Of a stretch of 33,368 bases of DNA, positions 25,844 to 33,368 are shown piece after piece. This stretch comes from Saprospiraceae bacterium (GTDB taxonomy: Bacteria > Bacteroidota > Bacteroidia > Chitinophagales > Saprospiraceae), in the NCBI GenBank assembly GCA_020627785.1, contig JAHDGF010000052.1, forward strand, positions 1 to 33,368, in the 5' to 3' direction. How positions within the stretch are numbered: position 1 is the first letter of the stretch; every line of letters begins with the position of its first letter. The notes under the pieces were generated by a model that made no database searches, was not told the origin of the DNA, and saw only the letters and a list, made by a program, of their open reading frames with translations. The translations under genes and the position numbers were made by a program.

Positions 25844-26798
25844 TGAAATCCAGGTTATTAAAGACCTAAATTTAGACAAGGTACCTGATAATTGCATCAG
25901 CCGATATTGGCTTGAACTGGTTGAAGATGGGATGGGTGTTCCCATTAAGATTCCTGTCATAGTCGCCAAAGGAAAAGAGAAAGGTAAGGTAGTTGGATTA
26001 ACTGCTGCTGTTCATGGGAATGAATTAAATGGAATCCCAGTCATTCAACGATTATTTAATGAAATAGATATTGCTGAACTAAAAGGAACCATTGTAGGAA
26101 TACCAGTATTAAATACTCCCTCATTTCTAAGAAAAAAAAGGCGCTTCTTAGATGGTGTTGACTTGAACCATATTATGCCAGGCAAGGAAAACGGAACAGT
26201 AAGTCAGGTTTACGCATGGAGAATAGTCAACAATGTCATTCGACATTTTAACTATCTCCTTGATCTGCACACAGCAAGTAACGGTAGAGTAAATTCATAT
26301 TACATCAGGGCAGACATGAGTGACGAAGTTGTGCGCAAAATGGCATTGTTACAAAATGCACAAATTATAGTCCATAATCCCCCAAGTGATGGAACCTTAA
26401 GAGGAACTGCTGATGAACTTGATATTCCAGCAATAACCTTAGAGGTTGGAAATCCCAATTTATTTCAAAAAGGAATGATACGGGATGGGTTAACAGGGAT
26501 ACACAATCTGTTAGGTCACATAGGAATTACTGACTCTGAGGTTGAGGAAATTTCGGATGAGACTGTAATATGCAAAAGGTCCTATTGGATGTATTGCGAC
26601 CAAGGAGGGCTATTGACTGTTCACCCGAAAGTAACAGAGGTTGTCGAGAAAAATCAAATCGTCGCGACCCTAAGAAATGTTTTTGGAGATGTTCTTAAGG
26701 AATACCGTGCTCCGGAGAAAGGAATCGTGATTGGAAAAAGTGTAAGTCCAGTCAATCAAGCTGGGGGTCGGATTTTACATCTTGGGATAATTAAATAA
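25836..26798 (+). CDS. Succinylglutamate desuccinylase/aspartoacylase-family zinc amidohydrolase
   Basis: Read from the ATG at 25836 this encodes 320 residues and overlaps the GshB-like gene by eight bases. An ATG at 25815 would add seven residues and extend the overlap to 29. The zinc ligands of the M14-like AstE/AspA fold are clear: HGNE (H60, E63) and LHTAS (H145). E203 in ITLEVGNP is the predicted catalytic base. The C-terminal beta domain (~245-320, YWMYCDQGGLLTVHPKVTEVVEKNQIVATLRN) is typical. Family members cleave N-acyl amino acids such as N-succinylglutamate or N-acetylaspartate, and others act on small peptides. Coupled to two ATP-grasp ligases, it may trim or recycle their product. 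Confidence 0.9.
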   Translation: MVNEIQVIKDLNLDKVPDNCISRYWLELVEDGMGVPIKIPVIVAKGKEKGKVVGLTAAVHGNELNGIPVIQRLFNEIDIAELKGTIVGIPVLNTPSFLRKKRRFLDGVDLNHIMPGKENGTVSQVYAWRIVNNVIRHFNYLLDLHTASNGRVNSYYIRADMSDEVVRKMALLQNAQIIVHNPPSDGTLRGTADELDIPAITLEVGNPNLFQKGMIRDGLTGIHNLLGHIGITDSEVEEISDETVICKRSYWMYCDQGGLLTVHPKVTEVVEKNQIVATLRNVFGDVLKEYRAPEKGIVIGKSVSPVNQAGGRILHLGIIK

Positions 26799-26852
26799 TG
26801 GCCAAGTTGGGTTTTCTATGTAGCATTATGCATCGTTAAGGGCAGATCAGGC

Positions 26853-26884
26853 TTTTGGTTGAGAAGGACAAATCCTTACCTTAG
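26853..26884 (+). promoter_or_regulatory. Candidate promoter for the HerA-like ATPase gene
   Basis: A -33-like TTTTG (26853-26857) is followed after 19 bases by TACCTTAG (26877-26884), seven of eight matches to TAnnTTTG. Transcription would start near 26891, only nine bases before the ATG at 26900. The spacing suits the Bacteroidota primary sigma factor. Confidence 0.45.
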
Positions 26885-26899
26885 CGACAAATAATAAAC

Positions 26900-29362
26900 A
26901 TGGTAAACTTACCTCCTGAAAAATTAGGTTCCTTCTATTTAGGTGCCAAATACGATGTAGATACAAAAGAAATAAGTTCGGAATCTGTAAACTATGATTC
27001 AAGAGATCTAACAACCCATGCCGTCTGTGTCGGAATGACTGGAAGTGGTAAAACGGGTCTTTGCATTGGCTTATTAGAAGAAGCCGCAATTGACCAGGTC
27101 CCAGCCATTATCATAGATCCGAAAGGGGACATGACCAATCTCCTATTACAATTCGATGGTCTGAAAGCTTCAAGTTTTGAGCAATGGATTAACCCAGATG
27201 ATGCTAATCGAAAAGGGATGACACCCTCAGAGTACGCTAAAGCAACTGCCAAAAAGTGGAAAGACGGATTGGCTTCTTGGGGGCAGGATACGACACGGAT
27301 AAGTAATTTAAAGAATGCTGTAGACTATACGATTTTCACTCCTGGTTCAGATTCTGGGATTCCGATTAATATCATGGGTTCATTTGCTGCGCCGAAGTTG
27401 GAATTCGATGAGCATTCTGAAATGTTGCGCGAGAGAATTCAAGGTACTGTTGCCGCTCTCCTTGGGATGATTCAGAGTAAGGTTGACCCCGTGCGAAGTA
27501 GAGAAGGAATTTTATTGGCCAATTTATTTGAACATCACTGGAAGAATAAAGAGGATTTAGATATAACAAAAATAATTAAGGGTATTCAAAGCCCACCCTT
27601 TTCTCAATTGGGTGTCTTTGATATTGAAACTTTCTTTCCACAAAAAGATCGCTTTGATTTAGCGATGGCCTTTAACACCTTGGTTGCTTCGCCGCAATTT
27701 CAATATTGGCTGCAAGGAGAAAGTTTGGACATTGATAAAATCTATTTTACACCAGAGGGTAAGCCTAGACACAGTATTTTCTACATCGCGCATCTAACGG
27801 AAAGCGAGCGTATGTTCTTTGTAACTCTATTGCTTAATAGTCTGATTACTTGGATGCGTGCGCAATCAGGAACCTCGTCCTTGCGCAGTCTACTCTACTT
27901 TGATGAGATCTATGGATATTTTCCACCTACTGCTGAACCACCGAGTAAGAAGCCATTATTGACCATATTAAAGCAAGCCAGAGCTTATGGCGTAGGAGCT
28001 GTTTTGGTCACCCAGAATCCAGTGGACATAGACTACAAAGGATTGGCGAATGCAGGTACTTGGTTTATCGGAAAAATGCAGACCGACCGAGACAAGAAAA
28101 GAGTCTTGGCTGGATTGGAAGGGGCAATGGCTGAGGCTGGTTCTAGTGAGGTGAAAAATCTGAGTAAATTAATCAGCAGTTTAGATTCTCGAGTCTTTCT
28201 TCTGCACAATGTCCATGAGGACCGTCCAGTGGTTTATCACACACGCTGGGCCATGTCTTACCTCAGAGGACCTTTGACCAGACCCCAGGTTAAATCCTTG
28301 ATGACAGAGAAACGAAACAAAAGTCAACAGGTACGTAGTTCAATCTTTGAAGAAGCGGCGGAGATAAGTTTGGAAGCACCTCCTAAGGCTTATCCACCAT
28401 CCATTGATCCATCCATTGATCAGCGGTTTTTTGCTGTATGGAAATCATCTTCAGAAGCAGGAATGGAGATTAATTTAATGGATGGTTATTCTTTAGATTA
28501 TGAGGCACAAATATTGGCAGCAGGAAAGGTGAGATATTTTAACAACAAGCGTGGTGTAGACGAAGTAGAAGAAGTTGCATTCTTAGCTGGAACTCCAGAT
28601 GACTTTGGACGTTCAGATTGGGCAGAAGCAAAAAAGGTCAAGAGCTGGGAGAAAGCACTACATCAAGAACCGGATCATCCGGATAACGTTCTAGTGAGTT
28701 ATGGAAATTTGCCAGCGAGCATGAATACCGCGAAGGAAATGAAGGCAGTCGAAAAAGGTTTTTCAGATTGGCTGTATCAGAATATGAGAATGGTAATTCT
28801 GGAACATGAAGATTTAGAGGTCAATCAAAAGGTTGGAGAATCCAAAGAAGCCTTTAGACAGCGAGTCCAATTAGCGGCTAGAGAAAAGCGAGATCTTGAA
28901 ATGGATAAATTGGCAGAAAGGTTTGAGAAAAAATTTGAAGGCATTGCAGAGAAAATCAGAAAAGGCGAACAGGATTTGGAAGAAGCTGAAGCTGACCTAA
29001 GAGACCGTCGAACCGCAGAAATGATTGGTATGGCTGAAACCATTTTCTCTGTTTTTGTCAAACGAAAATCAAGATCGGTAAGTGCCAGTGCGACCAAGAG
29101 TAGAATGAAGAGAAAGGCAAAAATGAAAAAAGCAGAAGAGTTGGAAGATCTGGAAGTACTTCAACAAAAATATGATGAACTCGAGGCAGAGATGGAAGAA
29201 AAGATGGAAGAAATCAAATCCAAGTGGGATATGATTACGAATGAAATTAAAGAAACAGAAGTGAAGCCAAGAAGGAGTGATGTCAAGGTTGAAAACTTAA
29301 TCTTAGCTTGGCATCCATATTGGACAAATAAAGCAGGAGAAAAAACCTCCGCATTAAAATAG
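26900..29362 (+). CDS. HerA/FtsK-type DNA-translocase-like ATPase with coiled-coil tail
   Basis: This 820-residue soluble protein carries a Walker A GMTGSGKT (45-52), IIIDPKGDM (71-78), a Walker B LLYFDE (331-336) and a TQNP sensor-type motif (371-374). This order matches the HerA/VirB4/FtsK superfamily, as in DUF87 or DUF853 helicase-like proteins. Residues ~650-790 are highly charged and helical (RDLEMDKLAERFEKKFEGIAEK, then KKAEELEDLEVLQQKYDELEAEM), predicting a long coiled coil, with a basic KRKSRS/RMKRKAK patch that may bind nucleic acid. HerA proteins usually work with the nuclease NurA, but no nuclease is adjacent here. The thioesterase gene begins four bases after its stop. The biological role is unknown: DNA repair, genome maintenance and phage defence are all possible. 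Confidence 0.88.
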   Translation: MVNLPPEKLGSFYLGAKYDVDTKEISSESVNYDSRDLTTHAVCVGMTGSGKTGLCIGLLEEAAIDQVPAIIIDPKGDMTNLLLQFDGLKASSFEQWINPDDANRKGMTPSEYAKATAKKWKDGLASWGQDTTRISNLKNAVDYTIFTPGSDSGIPINIMGSFAAPKLEFDEHSEMLRERIQGTVAALLGMIQSKVDPVRSREGILLANLFEHHWKNKEDLDITKIIKGIQSPPFSQLGVFDIETFFPQKDRFDLAMAFNTLVASPQFQYWLQGESLDIDKIYFTPEGKPRHSIFYIAHLTESERMFFVTLLLNSLITWMRAQSGTSSLRSLLYFDEIYGYFPPTAEPPSKKPLLTILKQARAYGVGAVLVTQNPVDIDYKGLANAGTWFIGKMQTDRDKKRVLAGLEGAMAEAGSSEVKNLSKLISSLDSRVFLLHNVHEDRPVVYHTRWAMSYLRGPLTRPQVKSLMTEKRNKSQQVRSSIFEEAAEISLEAPPKAYPPSIDPSIDQRFFAVWKSSSEAGMEINLMDGYSLDYEAQILAAGKVRYFNNKRGVDEVEEVAFLAGTPDDFGRSDWAEAKKVKSWEKALHQEPDHPDNVLVSYGNLPASMNTAKEMKAVEKGFSDWLYQNMRMVILEHEDLEVNQKVGESKEAFRQRVQLAAREKRDLEMDKLAERFEKKFEGIAEKIRKGEQDLEEAEADLRDRRTAEMIGMAETIFSVFVKRKSRSVSASATKSRMKRKAKMKKAEELEDLEVLQQKYDELEAEMEEKMEEIKSKWDMITNEIKETEVKPRRSDVKVENLILAWHPYWTNKAGEKTSALK

Positions 29363-29365
29363 ATC

Positions 29366-29866
29366 ATGAAATATTACACAGGGAAATTTAGATGGAGTGA
29401 CATAGATGCTAATCGTCACATTCGTAACACAGCTTATAATGATCTGTTTATAGAGGCAAGAATGGCTAAATTAAAAGAGCATGGTTTTGGGCAAAAGAAA
29501 ATGAAAGAATTGGGAATGGGACCAATGGTTATTCATGAGCATCTTTACTATGTCAAAGAATTTACCTCAGATGGAGAATTTTTTATTGACATCCAATTAA
29601 AAGCTTCGTCGAAGGACTACCGCTTCAATCGCTTTGTACAACATCTATTCAATGCTAAAGGGGAACTGTGTTGTTACTTAGACATCACATTGGCCATATT
29701 AGATTTGAAAGCTAGAAAAATTGCACCGCCAAGTCCAGAACTTTTGGATACCCTGAATAGTTTGCCGAAAGTTGAAGACTTTCATATCATTGATTCTTCG
29801 GCATTAAAGATGGAAGGGGTTCCTTATGGACTTAAGATTGACCCAGAATTATTCCATAAAGAATAG
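29366..29866 (+). CDS. 4HBT-family (hotdog) acyl-CoA thioesterase
   Basis: This 166-residue protein has the hotdog active-site pattern FRWSDIDANRHIRNTAY, where D14 and the following Asn and His match the DxDxxxHxNN..Y signature of 4-hydroxybenzoyl-CoA and YbgC-type thioesterases. A hydrophobic helix with IEARM and a beta segment DITLAILDLKARKI complete the fold. It hydrolyses an acyl-CoA or acyl-ACP thioester, with the acyl group unknown. It begins four bases after the HerA-like gene and is probably co-transcribed with it, although no functional link between the two is obvious. Confidence 0.87.
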   Translation: MKYYTGKFRWSDIDANRHIRNTAYNDLFIEARMAKLKEHGFGQKKMKELGMGPMVIHEHLYYVKEFTSDGEFFIDIQLKASSKDYRFNRFVQHLFNAKGELCCYLDITLAILDLKARKIAPPSPELLDTLNSLPKVEDFHIIDSSALKMEGVPYGLKIDPELFHKE

Positions 29867-29971
29867 CCAAACACCTGACATTTTTGCACGAAATTTAAGA
29901 TTAGATATCGGTTTTCTACCTAAAATTAATGTTTCGCATAGTTTTGGTAGTTAATACTTTTACAGCAGTAG

Positions 29972-29995
29972 TTTGACCTTCAAAATAAGGTCAAA
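29972..29995 (+). repeat. Perfect 9-bp inverted repeat before the histidine-kinase gene
   Basis: TTTGACCTT (29972-29980) and AAGGTCAAA (29987-29995) are exact reverse complements with a 6-base spacer. The element lies just upstream of the likely GTG start at 30009 and covers an alternative TTG at 29973. It may be an operator or a small leader hairpin. Confidence 0.55.
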
Positions 29996-30008
29996 TGTCA
30001 AAATTAAG

Positions 30009-31313
30009 GTGTTGATAAAAATTTGGAACAAACTTTCTAATATTGGATTATATCCTACTCTATCTCCTGTGGAGATGATAAAAACGAGGATGTTCAACCG
30101 TATTGTTCTAATTTGTATTTGTTCGTCGTTTACAGTATTCGTTTTACAATTGAGTTTAGATTTGTCAAGAGGTGAATTTAACTTATCAAAAAGTCAATTA
30201 GATTTTCTAGCAACCGTAGGCATAGGAATTACCATTTTAATTCTACATCATTACAAAAAATACAAGCCCACTCCGATCATTGCCTGTTTCATTTATCCTG
30301 CTTGGATCGCAGCTACCATAGTCATGGGAATTGGACATAATGCAGAACCTAACATTTTCATTTTGATTATTTTGATGAGTATGATTCTGTATCAAAACAA
30401 AAAAACAATGCTAATTCTAGCAGTGTTGTTCAGCATGATTGCCTGTGCAGGATCCCTCTATTACATCCAAAATATTTCAGGTGGAATAACTGTCGATAAA
30501 AATCCATATGACAATATTATCATCTATTTAGTTTCAGGTTTGGTTGTCGTCATTACAATGGCATTATACCAAAGGGAAATTCAAGATATTGAAAACCAAA
30601 GAACAAAATTGATAAATGGTCTTGAGCTTAAAAACAAAGAATTGGAAAGGTTTGCTTATATAACCTCTCACGATTTAAAAGAGCCGGTACGGACCATTGG
30701 CAGTTTTGCTGGGTTACTTCGAAAGAAATTAAACAAGAAAGACTTAAATGATGGAAATAAATCTATTATAAACGAGATTGAAAATTCTGCTGACCATTTA
30801 TCAAAACTCATAGATTCAATTTTATCATTTTCAAAATTAGATCAAAAAAAGAATCCATATACTTCAGTTGACCTGAATGATTTAATTCTTGACTTCAAGT
30901 CAACCCATGAGATTCTTATAAAACAAAAAAGAGCAAAAATTATAAACGATAATTTACCAATGATTCAAGGAGATCGCTTTCTTCTTTCCTTGCTGTTTCA
31001 GAATTTGATTGAAAATGGAATAAAGTATAACGAATCAGAAATTCCGCATGTTCAAATAACATCGGAAAAGAAAAATGATATTATTGAAATTTATATCAAA
31101 GACAATGGCATAGGAATCGATGAAAAATTTGCCAAAATAATTTTTGAACCCTTTCAACGATTGAAATCAAAGAGTCAATACAAAGGAAGCGGTCTTGGCC
31201 TTTCAATTTGCAAAAAGATCGTTGAATCACACAATGGTCATATTTGGCTAAACTCTACTCCAGGAGAGGGATCTACTTTTCATATTACGCTAGAAAAGCC
31301 AAAATCGAACTAA
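30009..31313 (+). CDS. Membrane-bound sensor histidine kinase
   Basis: Read from the GTG at 30009 this gives 434 residues. A TTG at 29973 is an alternative that would add 12 residues and place the start inside the inverted repeat. The N-terminal half has several hydrophobic segments (IVLICICSSFTVFVL, FLATVGIGITILIL, IACFIYPAWIAATIVMG, IFILIILMSMILY, MLILAVLFSMIACAG, IIIYLVSGLVVVITM), predicting six membrane passes with no evident periplasmic sensor domain. A short coiled coil (ENQRTKLINGLELKNKELERF) joins the HisKA domain, whose phosphoacceptor is in TSHDLKEPVRTIG. The HATPase domain has NLIENGIKYN (N box), DNGIGID (G1) and KGSGLGLSICKKIV (G2). No response regulator is adjacent, so its partner is elsewhere. 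Confidence 0.9.
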   Translation: MLIKIWNKLSNIGLYPTLSPVEMIKTRMFNRIVLICICSSFTVFVLQLSLDLSRGEFNLSKSQLDFLATVGIGITILILHHYKKYKPTPIIACFIYPAWIAATIVMGIGHNAEPNIFILIILMSMILYQNKKTMLILAVLFSMIACAGSLYYIQNISGGITVDKNPYDNIIIYLVSGLVVVITMALYQREIQDIENQRTKLINGLELKNKELERFAYITSHDLKEPVRTIGSFAGLLRKKLNKKDLNDGNKSIINEIENSADHLSKLIDSILSFSKLDQKKNPYTSVDLNDLILDFKSTHEILIKQKRAKIINDNLPMIQGDRFLLSLLFQNLIENGIKYNESEIPHVQITSEKKNDIIEIYIKDNGIGIDEKFAKIIFEPFQRLKSKSQYKGSGLGLSICKKIVESHNGHIWLNSTPGEGSTFHITLEKPKSN

Positions 31314-31466
31314 ACTTCTCATTTCCGGGTCTATTCCTAAATAAATACCTGCTGAAGGCTCCTTTTTTGATGAAAATCATAGAAAAAATTTAAATTTACG
31401 GCTTCAATAAACAGTTCAGGTGACCTTGACTAGATTTCAACTGTCAATGCCCTTAAAGAAATAGAG

Positions 31467-32939
31467 ATGCTAAAATACTTTTTAGGACAGAGTCCAACAT
31501 GGTACAAGTATACCATTCTTGCCTTTTTGATTTTCAATGTGATTTCCCTTTTTACTTTGGGTCCAGTGGTTACCGCTTGGATAATTATCCTTGAATTTAT
31601 ATTTACACTGGCTTTGGCACTTAAGTGTTACCCACTTCAGTCGGGTGGCTTACTTGCCATTCAGGCAATTGCCTTAGGTCTTACGACACCCAAACATGCC
31701 TACCAAGAGGTTGCTGCCAATTTGGAGGTAATCCTTTTACTTGTTTTCATGGTCGCGGGGATATATTTTATGAAGCCGCTGATCATGTATATTTTCAGCA
31801 AGGTATTCACCAGGATTAAGTCTAAGATTCTTCTGAGTGTACTTTTTGTATCAATCTCAGCAGTACTTTCTGCCTTCCTTGACGCATTAACGGTAACTGC
31901 AGTTTTAATTTCTGTTGCGGTTGGGTTTTACGGCGTTTACCATAAGATTCATTCTAGCTCAAAGGATTATGATGGAGATGGAGTTTTAGATAGAGAAGAA
32001 TTGAGCGGAGAAACCTTAGAAGAATTTAGGAGTTTCTTACGATCATTAATTATGCATGGTGTTGTGGGTACAGCGCTAGGTGGAGTAATGACGATTGTCG
32101 GAGAACCTCAGAATCTTTTGATTGGAGAAAGAATGGGCTGGGAGTTTATTGAATTTTTTATTAAGATGTCTCCAGTTACTATCCCTGTTTTCTTTGTGGG
32201 TATTCTTACAACCATCCTACTTGAGAAATTTAGAGTCTTTGGTTATGGAGCCCAATTACCAGATGTTGCCCGAGAAATTATTGAAAAATATACAGAAGAA
32301 GCAGACGCAACTAGATCAGCTAAAGAAAAGTATGGATTGAAAGTACAGGCAGTCTGTGGCATTCTCTTAATTTTTGGTTTGGCTTTTCACCTAGCCCCTG
32401 TAGGATTTATAGGTTTAGCCTTAATCATTCTTCAGACAGCCTTTATGGGTATTGTGGACGAACATGCTTTGGGACATGCCTTTGAAGAAGCTTTACCGTT
32501 TACTGCCTTATTGGTCGTATTCTTTGTAATCGTAGCCATGATCCATGACCAACATTTATTCAAGCCGATTATTGATTGGGCCTTATCACTTCCGACTGGA
32601 CAACAGCCAGCCATGTTCTATGTGGCCAATGGTATTTTATCGATGATTAGTGATAATGTATTTGTGGCCACTGTTTATATTGGTGAGGTCAAAGAGGTGT
32701 TTGACAATGGCGGTATTAGCAGAGAACAATTTGAAAAACTAGCCATAGCGATAAATACAGGAACCAATTTACCGAGTGTTGCAACACCGAATGGTCAAGC
32801 GGCTTTCTTATTCCTTTTAACTTCGGCTCTGGCACCGCTTATCAACCTTTCATATATGAAGATGGTAAAGATGGCCTTCCCTTATACGATTGTGTTGGGC
32901 TTGATTGGTCTACTTTGCATTAACCTATTTATAGCTTAA
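31467..32939 (+). CDS. nhaB: NhaB-type sodium/proton antiporter
   Basis: This 490-residue inner-membrane protein is close to the usual NhaB length. It has many hydrophobic segments across the whole sequence and characteristic NhaB stretches such as [50 protein letters not shown] and the later [14 protein letters not shown] and [23 protein letters not shown] charged cytoplasmic loop ([24 protein letters not shown]) follows the early helices and contains an EF-hand-like [12 protein letters not shown]. It exchanges internal Na+ for external H+, consistent with a marine host. The ATG at 31467 follows a 153-base gap after the histidine kinase. Confidence 0.93.
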   Translation: MLKYFLGQSPTWYKYTILAFLIFNVISLFTLGPVVTAWIIILEFIFTLALALKCYPLQSGGLLAIQAIALGLTTPKHAYQEVAANLEVILLLVFMVAGIYFMKPLIMYIFSKVFTRIKSKILLSVLFVSISAVLSAFLDALTVTAVLISVAVGFYGVYHKIHSSSKDYDGDGVLDREELSGETLEEFRSFLRSLIMHGVVGTALGGVMTIVGEPQNLLIGERMGWEFIEFFIKMSPVTIPVFFVGILTTILLEKFRVFGYGAQLPDVAREIIEKYTEEADATRSAKEKYGLKVQAVCGILLIFGLAFHLAPVGFIGLALIILQTAFMGIVDEHALGHAFEEALPFTALLVVFFVIVAMIHDQHLFKPIIDWALSLPTGQQPAMFYVANGILSMISDNVFVATVYIGEVKEVFDNGGISREQFEKLAIAINTGTNLPSVATPNGQAAFLFLLTSALAPLINLSYMKMVKMAFPYTIVLGLIGLLCINLFIA

Positions 32940-32966
32940 TTTTTCGCTTACGCAAATGAAGGAATC

Positions 32967-33152
32967 ATGAGAAAAAACATTCTATTTGGAATCTTTTTTC
33001 TCATGGTTTTGCTTTGTGCGTGCATCCCTTTCTTTTTCGCTTTCGCAAATTTTTCTTGGCTTTCCTTTCCAGCTTGGTTATGGTATTTAGTAGCCTTACA
33101 TCTAGTTTTCGTTTTTGGTCTTTGGATCTATAGCAAAAGCTCTGCGGAATGA
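32967..33152 (+). CDS. Small DUF3311-type membrane protein
   Basis: This 61-residue protein has two predicted transmembrane segments (about 5-27 and 33-54) with FFFAFANFSWLSFPAWLWYLVALHLVFV. It matches small DUF3311-like subunits that are encoded immediately before sodium:solute symporters. Its TGA overlaps the ATG of the following symporter by four bases (33149-33152), so the two are translationally coupled and likely form a complex or share folding. Confidence 0.78.
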   Translation: MRKNILFGIFFLMVLLCACIPFFFAFANFSWLSFPAWLWYLVALHLVFVFGLWIYSKSSAE

Positions 33153-33368
33153 TGGTTTACATTATTATTCTCGGCTATCTCGGATTTACGTTTTGGGGCA
33201 GTCTCTGGGGAGCAACAAAAAAAGAAGCAACTCCTGAATCTTACTTTCTAGCAAATAGAAGTTTGACTACTGTTGGACTTTTCTTCACCATCTTAGCTAC
33301 AAATTTTAGCGCTTTCTATTTCTTAGGGTTTGCGGGTGAAGGATATAAAATCGGCTTTATTCATTATT
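33149..33368 (+). CDS. Sodium:solute symporter, N-terminal fragment
   Basis: An open frame of 73 complete codons runs off the right edge. It begins MMVYIIILGYLGFTFWGSLWGA (first transmembrane segment), then TPESYFLANRSL, the usual short loop of SSS-family transporters, then VGLFFTILATNFSAFYFLGFAGEGYKIGF (second segment). The pattern fits the SLC5/SSS family (proline, pantothenate or monocarboxylate symporters). The substrate cannot be told from this fragment. A second ATG at 33152 is equally possible as the start. Confidence 0.85.
   Translation, partial: MMVYIIILGYLGFTFWGSLWGATKKEATPESYFLANRSLTTVGLFFTILATNFSAFYFLGFAGEGYKIGFIHY

Noticed and set aside
26900..29362. HerA-like ATPase as part of a phage-defence island
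   Set aside because: No nuclease, SIR2, DUF4297 or other defence partner is adjacent, and the flanking genes look like housekeeping or metabolic genes.
29916..29950. CTACC/GGTAG stem as a terminator after the thioesterase gene
   Set aside because: The stem is short with a bulge and has no following T-run.

Overview
The window is a stretch of chromosome from a member of the Bacteroidota, most likely a marine Saprospiria/Saprospiraceae-type bacterium. The signs are low GC with few Shine-Dalgarno sequences, a giant secreted protein built from HYR-like, SprB-like and PKD-like modules, a TonB receptor with an N-terminal carboxypeptidase-regulatory-like domain, many lipoproteins, and TAnnTTTG-type -7 promoter boxes. 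No rRNA, tRNA, insertion sequence or CRISPR array was recognised. The taxonomic placement is inference from gene content.

Layout. 1-6170 (minus): a small secreted protein followed by a giant secreted multidomain protein whose C-terminus lies beyond the left edge. 6404-9592 (minus): a TonB-dependent receptor behind a clear TPP riboswitch, so very probably a thiamin-type transporter, preceded by a NadR-like P-loop kinase. 9701-13399 (plus): an unknown gene overlapping era, then der and rfbD, tightly packed. 13540-15607 (plus): a leader with a long imperfect hairpin, a lipoprotein with an HExxH motif, and an overlapping voltage-gated K+ channel that ends in a zinc ribbon. 15636-16737 (minus): DoxX-like protein and YjjG-like HAD phosphatase. 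16738-17173: a 436-base gap holding a ~98-base imperfect palindrome. 17174-18854 (plus): an ECF sigma factor overlapping a gene that joins an inner-membrane anchor to a beta-barrel-like domain.

18866-23162 (minus): a compact five-gene operon encoding an NAD(P)-binding epimerase-like protein, a WG-repeat lipoprotein, a Dabb-domain lipoprotein, a lipoprotein sulfatase and a miniature lipoprotein FGE homologue that keeps the catalytic Cys pair. 23397-26798 (plus): three linked genes, an ATP-grasp ligase-like protein, a GshB-like ATP-grasp ligase and an aspartoacylase/succinylglutamate-desuccinylase-like zinc amidohydrolase, which look like a pathway making and breaking an unidentified amide-linked small molecule. 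26900-29866: a HerA/FtsK-type ATPase with a long coiled-coil tail and a 4HBT thioesterase. 30009-31313: a membrane histidine kinase. 31467-33368: an NhaB-like Na+/H+ antiporter, a DUF3311-like small membrane protein and the start of a sodium:solute symporter.

The strongest candidates for under-described biology are the ATP-grasp/ATP-grasp/aspartoacylase cassette, the sulfatase operon with its periplasmic mini-FGE, and the large hairpins in front of the ECF sigma gene and the HExxH lipoprotein gene.
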